In this document: positions 58,857-64,000 of the stretch, in pieces
How the letters are laid out: each line of letters begins with the position of its first letter
How positions within the stretch are numbered: the stretch's first letter is position 1
Origin: an uncultured Alistipes sp.
Lineage (GTDB): Bacteria; Bacteroidota; Bacteroidia; Bacteroidales; Rikenellaceae
Length of the DNA stretch: 64,000 nucleotides
Assembly (NCBI GenBank): GCA_947623305.1
Contig: CANQGQ010000011.1
Span: forward strand, 1-64,000
Direction: 5' to 3'
The notes under the pieces: generated by a model
Seen by the model: only the letters and a program-made list of their open reading frames with translations
Databases searched by the model: none
What the model was told of the DNA's origin: nothing
Translations under genes and position numbers: made by a program

Positions 58857-60227
58857 TCAGTTTTTCACATTCGGAAGTTCCAGACCGTAACCTTTCCGCC
58901 GATCCTCGATCTTGAGATAAAGGCTGAAGATAAAGGCCAGCACGCCGAATCCCGAAAAGATGATCATCGGCACGAAATACCCGCCTGTCGCATCGAGCGC
59001 CTTGCCGATCAACAACGGCACGAGCAACAACCCGACATTCTGAATCCAGAAAATCACGCAATAGGCCGAACCGAGAATTTTCGTATCAATGATCTTCGGC
59101 ACCGAAGGCCACAAAGCGGCAGGCACCAACGAAAACGATACGCCGAGCACGACAATCAACAACAACGCCAACCACTTGTAAGGGAACATCGGCAACAGGA
59201 AAGCGAAACTCAAGTGGCAGCAAATCATAATGACCGCTCCGACCATCAGCATCGAAGCCCCTTTTCCCTTGAAATCCAACAAAGCACCGAGAAACGGCGT
59301 AAGGATCATGGCCAATATAGGGAAACAGCTGAAAATACGTGCAGCCATTTCGGCATCGACCTGCAACGTTACCTCCAGGAAATTGGGAGCAAAGCGCTGG
59401 AAGGGGAAAATCGCCGAATAATAGAGCACGCAGAGCAAAGCCACCAACCAGAACATCTTGCTGGTGAAAATCCGGCCGAGATCCTTGACATGGAACTCCT
59501 CGTCGGAGGTCTTTTCCTCTTTCAGTTCGCCGGTCGCAATCAACTGGTTATCGAGTTTGCGATCCATGCAAACGAATACCGTATAGGACAACAGCCCGAT
59601 GATGAGCAATGCCGTACAGAAAGCCACGGGGGCCGTAATCGACTTGTCGAAATGATTGGAAATCATCGGGGACAGCCACATAACGGCAAATACGCCCAGA
59701 CGGGCGATCGCCATTTCGAATCCCATGGCCAAGGCCATCTCCTTGCCCTCGAACCACTTAGCAATCGCTTTCGAAACGGTCGTGCCGGCCATCTCGCAAC
59801 CGCAACCGAAAATCATGAAGCCCAATGAAGCCATTTTCGCACTTCCGGGGAAAGCAACCCACCAACTGTCGAGCCATGCGCAGAAAGCAGTCGTCTGAAA
59901 CCAGTCGGTGATACCGACATACTTGATACACGCACCGGCCACCATCAGCGAAGCCGAAAGCAATCCGGTAAAACGGATGCCCATCTTGTCGAGAATGATG
60001 CCCGCGAAGATGAGAAATGCGACGCAAACATTCAGGAAATACTCCGATGCAGCATACGTTCCGAACGTTCCGCTGTCCCAATGGAGCGAAGATTCGAGCA
60101 ACGATTTGAGCGGCGACATCACATCGACGAACATGTAACCGAAGAACATCATCGAGGCGATCAGCACGAGCGCCGTCCATCGCATGACGAACGAATCGTT
60201 GATTTTGCGTTGGATTTTTTCTACCAT
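58857..60227 (-). CDS. MFS transporter resembling MFSD1
   Basis: This 456-residue protein has 12 hydrophobic segments and MFS features. Several stretches recall the animal lysosomal transporter MFSD1 as I remember it, including KWFEGKEMALAMGFEMAIARLG in the first half, LLCVLYYSAIFPFQRFAPNF at the start of the second half and ALWPSVPKIIDTKILGSAYC followed by IQNVGLL. MFSD1 carries dipeptides, so peptide export or import is a reasonable hypothesis. The similarity is by inspection only. The TPR gene ends 23 bp upstream, so the two are probably co-transcribed. Confidence 0.75.
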   Translation of the reverse strand: MVEKIQRKINDSFVMRWTALVLIASMMFFGYMFVDVMSPLKSLLESSLHWDSGTFGTYAASEYFLNVCVAFLIFAGIILDKMGIRFTGLLSASLMVAGACIKYVGITDWFQTTAFCAWLDSWWVAFPGSAKMASLGFMIFGCGCEMAGTTVSKAIAKWFEGKEMALAMGFEMAIARLGVFAVMWLSPMISNHFDKSITAPVAFCTALLIIGLLSYTVFVCMDRKLDNQLIATGELKEEKTSDEEFHVKDLGRIFTSKMFWLVALLCVLYYSAIFPFQRFAPNFLEVTLQVDAEMAARIFSCFPILAMILTPFLGALLDFKGKGASMLMVGAVIMICCHLSFAFLLPMFPYKWLALLLIVVLGVSFSLVPAALWPSVPKIIDTKILGSAYCVIFWIQNVGLLLVPLLIGKALDATGGYFVPMIIFSGFGVLAFIFSLYLKIEDRRKGYGLELPNVKN

Positions 60228-60250
60228 AAATCTATCGTTTTGAGTTAGTT

Positions 60251-62239
60251 TCAGTTTTCAGCCTGCGCATACTGCTTCAACAGATCATAAGCCGCCGTAA
60301 TACCGAGTTCGCCCGCTTTCGAGAGGTCGAGGCAACCTTTGCGCGTATCCTTCATGAAAATCTGCACGACACCGCGGTTGTAGTAGGCTTCGGCGAACGA
60401 CGGATCGAGCTCGATGGCTTTCGTATAATCTTCGAAGGCTTCGGGCAGATTGCCGGAGAGCGCCTGCAAATTGGCCCGATTGTAATAAATGTGAGCGAAA
60501 TCGGGAAAGAGTTTCGCCGCCTTGTTCAGATCGGCGATCGCCTCATCATAGCTGTACGTTCGTTTCGAACGATTGTTCAGCCGGTTGGCCGGATCCGAAT
60601 CAATGGTAATACGCTGATACGAATTGTCGATCGACGAAATGAAATCGATCATTTCGGCCTGCGTCGTCGAGCGGTTCAAGTAGAGGAACGGATTGGAGGG
60701 ATTGAGCTCGATTGCTGCCGTGAGCGTGTTCACCGAATTGGTGTACTGCTTGATCAACAGTTGGGTAATGCTTCGCTGGAAAAGCATCGTCCACGAATTG
60801 TCGGCCCGCTGCATTTCCATGTATTTGCGGTCGAGCGACATGAGCGAATCCGTTTCGATATTGCTTTCCCGACAAGAGAGGGCGAGTTGTTCGTTCGCGA
60901 TCCGGCGTTTGAAATCTTCGACCCGCTGCAATCGGTAATGCGCGACGACCGGCACCGTATCGGGCTGTATCAACGTGAATTTGAACAACGGCAGCAGCTG
61001 CATCTCCTCGTGTCCGCCGTTGCGGTCCGTCATGCGGTCGAAATTCCCGCCGGCAAATTTGCTGTCGAACGACAACAGCCGATCGAAATGCTGCGTCGTG
61101 TCGGCATAGATCGAATAAGCGCTGTCGCTCAAGCGTTTTTTGTATTCGTTGATTTTGCGCTGGGCCGTTTCGCGATCCTGTTTCGCACCCTTGGGGTCGC
61201 GCAGGAACTCCCGCAGCCGCCCGCGATAAATATAAGCGTTGGCGAAATCTGGATAGAGCTTGATGGCCGACGTATAGTCCTGCACCGCCTGTTCGATATT
61301 TCCCAACTGCGCATGGACACCGGCCCGATTGTAATAGACCAACACGTTGTTCGGCGAATAGCGTTCCACCTTGTCGTAGTCCTCCAGGGCCCGATTGTAA
61401 TCGCCGATCTGCGAACGCAGCATCGCCCGATTGAAATAGGTCAGCGAATTGGTCGAATCGAGTTGGATGACCTTATCGAAATCGGCCAAAGCGGGCATCG
61501 GACGATTCGTATCGGAATAGAGCAGCGCCCGATTGAAATAGGAGAGCAGATAGGTCGAATCGCAACGGATGGCCCGATTGAAATCGGCTTCGGCCTCCTC
61601 ATAGCGTTTCTGTTGCATGTAAAGTCCCCCGCGACGGTTGTAACCGTTTGGATCCTCCCGATTCGTGCGGATCGCCCGATCGAAGTTTTCATAAGCCCGC
61701 ACCGTATCTTTCAGATGAAGGTAGCTCAATCCGCGACAGATGAAGGCATCGGCCACTTTGGTCTCCTGCCGGATGAATTTGTCGAAATCGGCGATCGCCA
61801 ATTCGAATTGCTGGTTCAGCAGACGGGTTACCCCGCGGCTGTAATAGGGGCCCGGCAGGTCGGGACGCAATTCGATCGCCTCCTTGAAATCCTGCAAGGC
61901 ATCGTCGTAATTGCCCAACCGCGAACGAGTAATGGCCCGATAGGTATAGGCCTGCGTGTAAACCGGATTGAGCCGTATCGCTGTCGAGAAGTCGGCTTCC
62001 GCACCGATCAGATCGTCCAGGTTGTATTTCGCGATGCCGCGCAGGAAATAGCCCTCGAAAGCATCTTCATCGACCCGCAACAGGGTGTTCAACGTGCGGA
62101 TCGCCTCCTGATAGTGGTTGTTCATCATGCACGTGCGCCCCATCCAGAAGAAATACTCCCGATTGTATTGCGCACGGGCCTGGACACCGCACAACAAAGC
62201 CAGTCCCGACAACAAACTTATGAAGAATCCTTTCCGCAT
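60251..62239 (-). CDS. Exported TPR-repeat protein
   Basis: The 662-residue protein has a signal peptide (KGFFISLLSGLALLCGVQARA) and about a dozen tetratricopeptide repeats with the A..DF..AI.L.P/D....AY..RG pattern, for example DLIGAEADFSTAIRLNPVYTQAYTYRAIT and EEAEADFNRAIRCDSTYLLSYFNRALLYSD. A non-repeat region lies near 380-520, then more repeats follow to the end (AFEDYTKAIELDPSFAEAYYNRGVVQ). TPR arrays form protein-binding solenoids; the partner is unknown. It lies 32 bp downstream of era and is likely on the same transcript. Confidence 0.92.
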   Translation of the reverse strand: MRKGFFISLLSGLALLCGVQARAQYNREYFFWMGRTCMMNNHYQEAIRTLNTLLRVDEDAFEGYFLRGIAKYNLDDLIGAEADFSTAIRLNPVYTQAYTYRAITRSRLGNYDDALQDFKEAIELRPDLPGPYYSRGVTRLLNQQFELAIADFDKFIRQETKVADAFICRGLSYLHLKDTVRAYENFDRAIRTNREDPNGYNRRGGLYMQQKRYEEAEADFNRAIRCDSTYLLSYFNRALLYSDTNRPMPALADFDKVIQLDSTNSLTYFNRAMLRSQIGDYNRALEDYDKVERYSPNNVLVYYNRAGVHAQLGNIEQAVQDYTSAIKLYPDFANAYIYRGRLREFLRDPKGAKQDRETAQRKINEYKKRLSDSAYSIYADTTQHFDRLLSFDSKFAGGNFDRMTDRNGGHEEMQLLPLFKFTLIQPDTVPVVAHYRLQRVEDFKRRIANEQLALSCRESNIETDSLMSLDRKYMEMQRADNSWTMLFQRSITQLLIKQYTNSVNTLTAAIELNPSNPFLYLNRSTTQAEMIDFISSIDNSYQRITIDSDPANRLNNRSKRTYSYDEAIADLNKAAKLFPDFAHIYYNRANLQALSGNLPEAFEDYTKAIELDPSFAEAYYNRGVVQIFMKDTRKGCLDLSKAGELGITAAYDLLKQYAQAEN

Positions 62240-62271
62240 CGTCTTACCAAACGTATCCGTCCCGTCTTTTA

Positions 62272-63153
62272 TTATTCCTGTTCGTAGCCGAATTCGCGCA
62301 GCTTGCGTTCGTTGTTGCGCCAGTCGTCGCTCACCTTGACCAGCAGTTGCAGGAAAACCTTTTTACCGAGGAACTTTTCGAGGTCTTCGCGTGCCGCCTG
62401 TCCCACCTTTTTGAGCATCGAACCGCCGCGGCCGATCAGAATGCCTTTCTGCGAATCGCGGGCGACATAGATGATCGCCACGATGCGGTCGATCGTCGCC
62501 TCTTCCTTGTAGCTTTCGATGCCGATTTCGCAGCAGTAGGGGATTTCCTTGTCATAGAACCGGAGAATCTTCTCGCGAATGATTTCCGATGCAAAAAAAC
62601 GCATCGGTTTATCGGTCAGCGTATCGTCCGGATAATACGACGGGCCCTCGGGCAGCAAATCGAGAATCGTGCGGAATACGCCTTCGACATTGAATCGTTC
62701 CTTGGCCGAAACCGGAACGATGCGGGCCGCAGGCAATTCAGCGTGCCATTTTTCGGTCAACCGCTCCAGCGCTTCGGGGGTCGAGAGGTCGATTTTGTTG
62801 ATTACGACCACGGTCGGGATGCCGCTTTGCCGAATGTTTTCGAGAACGGTCGCCGAACGGTCGCTCTGCTCCACCGTATCGGTAACATAGAGGATGATGT
62901 CGGCATCGGTCAATGCACCGGCGACGAATTTCATCATCGAAGCCTGTAATTTGTAGGCCGGTTTCAGAATGCCCGGCGTATCGGAATAGACGATCTGGAA
63001 ATCCTCGCCCGAAACGATCCCCATGATCCTATGACGCGTGGTCTGAGCCTTGGCCGTGATGATGGAAAGCCGCTCGCCGACGAGCGCATTCATCAACGTC
63101 GATTTCCCGACATTGGGATTGCCGATGATATTTACAAAACCGGATTTGTGCAT
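62272..63153 (-). CDS. era: GTPase Era
   Basis: The 293-residue ribosome-assembly GTPase has the P-loop GNPNVGKSTL (11-20), switch region TTRHRIMGI with G3 DTPG, G4 NKID (VVINKIDLSTP) and G5 SAKE. The C-terminal KH domain, with GILIGRGGSMLKKVGQAAREDLEKFLGKKVFLQL, binds the 3' end of 16S rRNA. Length is standard. A consensus promoter lies just upstream. Confidence 0.97.
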   Translation of the reverse strand: MHKSGFVNIIGNPNVGKSTLMNALVGERLSIITAKAQTTRHRIMGIVSGEDFQIVYSDTPGILKPAYKLQASMMKFVAGALTDADIILYVTDTVEQSDRSATVLENIRQSGIPTVVVINKIDLSTPEALERLTEKWHAELPAARIVPVSAKERFNVEGVFRTILDLLPEGPSYYPDDTLTDKPMRFFASEIIREKILRFYDKEIPYCCEIGIESYKEEATIDRIVAIIYVARDSQKGILIGRGGSMLKKVGQAAREDLEKFLGKKVFLQLLVKVSDDWRNNERKLREFGYEQE

Positions 63154-63178
63154 ATTTCCTGTCCGAATAGTATTCAGA

Positions 63179-63210
63179 CAAAGATAACGATAAAATCATG
63201 TCCCTGCAAG
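63179..63210 (-). promoter_or_regulatory. Promoter of era
   Basis: On the minus strand, TATCTTTG (63186-63179) and a CTTG -33 box (63210-63207) are 20 bp apart. The start site lies about 20 nt before the era ATG at 63153. Confidence 0.65.
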
Positions 63211-63320
63211 TGCTACCACATTTTATTCGTTTCGAGATTCCTCGATCGGGAAATGAAACGATTACAACCGCATGGAACAAAAGGGAAGAGAATGCTTCAA
63301 ACCGGCAAGGATATAAATAT

Positions 63321-63998
63321 CTATCTTATGGCCCAAACCCGATAATCGAATACACGACGGCCGGATTTACGTTTATAAACGATTGTCAGAATTATAGCGA
63401 CAGCGATCGATGAAAGACGAAAAACATTGGATATCAATCCTCCTGCGGCGACTTCATTGCCGTCCACGATAAATAGCTGCCATGACAGATTCATAAAAAA
63501 ATGCAGACCTATCGGCATCCATAAGTTATAGTCCCATTCAACATATATCCAACTGAAGTATAAGGCTCCTAAAAAAGTTACGCCAAACGCCATGATAGAA
63601 GATATTAAATCATGGCCTTGATAGATATGCCACAGGCCGAACAATAGGGCAGGGGAAAAAGCCGCCCAGAAAAAACCGACCTTGCCATACCTGAAAAGCT
63701 GTCCGAACATGAAACCCCTGAATACTATCTCTTCAAACAAGGCGGCAAGCACACATTTATAAATAATCACCTTGACCGTGATTTCAGAATTGAAATTTCC
63801 TATTATCGAAAAGCCGACGAACATGGGGAATGTCATCACGAGGGTTGTCCCTATCCCCTTTATACAAGAACCATTAAGACCAAGCGAACCTACGATTTCT
63901 TTCGGCTTGTGGAGCAAAAAAAGCACAACCGTCATCGGTATGCACGCCAAAAATGCTTTAACAATAAACTTGGAAATAGAATGGCTTTGCAGATGCAA
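63321..63998 (-). CDS. CPBP-family intramembrane metalloprotease-like protein (possibly cut by the window edge)
   Basis: The 225-residue membrane protein has about seven hydrophobic segments and the CPBP/Abi motifs: EE...R in LFEEIVFRGFMFGQLFR, FGLWHIYQG with the second-motif histidine, and GLHFFMNLSWQLF with the third. These match CAAX-prenyl-protease-like families, some of which provide immunity to bacteriocins or act in peptide processing. The ATG at 63998 is two bases from the edge, so a longer start cannot be ruled out. Base composition is more AT-rich than the preceding genes, perhaps a sign of later acquisition. Confidence 0.8.
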   Translation of the reverse strand: MHLQSHSISKFIVKAFLACIPMTVVLFLLHKPKEIVGSLGLNGSCIKGIGTTLVMTFPMFVGFSIIGNFNSEITVKVIIYKCVLAALFEEIVFRGFMFGQLFRYGKVGFFWAAFSPALLFGLWHIYQGHDLISSIMAFGVTFLGALYFSWIYVEWDYNLWMPIGLHFFMNLSWQLFIVDGNEVAAGGLISNVFRLSSIAVAIILTIVYKRKSGRRVFDYRVWAIR

Positions 63999-64000
63999 GG

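Noticed and set aside
60491..62287. Repetitive frame of 598 codons opposite the TPR gene, and the repeat pattern itself
   Set aside because: The periodicity comes from the tetratricopeptide repeats on the minus strand; it is not a CRISPR array, and no fixed repeats with unique spacers occur.

Overview
This window looks like a chromosomal segment of a gut Bacteroidales bacterium, most likely an Alistipes-like member of the Rikenellaceae. The evidence is a SusC/SusD pair with glycan-degrading enzymes, Bacteroidetes promoters (a -7 box of the form TAnnTTTG with a TTTG-like -33 box about 20 bp upstream) ahead of many genes, a sodium-pumping methylmalonyl-CoA decarboxylase operon typical of propionate formers, DUF5686, golvesin-like and DUF2807 proteins, and a GC-rich backbone. 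The genus is an inference; no rRNA or tRNA gene lies in the window.

Positions 1 to about 10,400 are an AT-richer accessory island with many broken genes. It opens with an HExxH metallopeptidase-like gene, an 89-residue unknown protein, a frameshifted cobalamin-type radical SAM enzyme and a YkgJ-type cysteine-cluster protein, packed as one operon. A second group holds a WG-repeat membrane protein, a broken PP2C phosphatase, a DUF1232 protein and several unknowns. The island ends in recombination debris: a tyrosine integrase cut off after its HxxRH box, an orphan promoter, a possible tRNA 3'-end remnant with inverted repeats, and a chimera of an integrase N-terminus with a HigA-like antitoxin C-terminus.

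From 10.5 to 22.4 kb lies a pectin-type polysaccharide utilization locus: SusC (with a G9 tract just after the signal peptide), SusD, a GH140/DUF4038-type hydrolase, a PL10-like pectate lyase, a GH43 enzyme, a KdgF-like cupin and aldose 1-epimerase. No dedicated regulator is visible. A cupin/carboxymuconolactone decarboxylase-like protein and an iron alcohol dehydrogenase follow (22.6-25.1 kb), preceded by 21-bp-spaced direct repeats. Then come MeaB, a thioredoxin-fold protein and, divergently, the methylmalonyl-CoA epimerase/decarboxylase operon (27.3-31.3 kb), which together suit succinate-to-propionate fermentation.

From 31.4 to 63.2 kb the content is mostly core: L13-S9-S2-EF-Ts; an AddA-like nuclease-helicase divergent from a DUF2807 gene and AddB-like nuclease; a sodium:solute symporter and golvesin-like protein; YqeY, a PDZ-aspartyl protease, a BASS-type transporter, DJ-1, DUF486, HAD and DUF5686 proteins; YbaK, an M16 peptidase, an XRE/DUF2975 pair, a GT4 glycosyltransferase, an MFSD1-like transporter, a TPR protein and Era. 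A CPBP-family membrane protease sits at the right edge.

The most unusual non-coding signal is a 33-bp exact sequence containing a promoter, present in opposite orientation at 52,694-52,726 and 57,607-57,639. Each copy fires outward into a gene whose start codon lies 5 to 7 nt after the promoter box, suggesting twin leaderless promoters and a potentially recombinogenic inverted repeat of about 4.9 kb.
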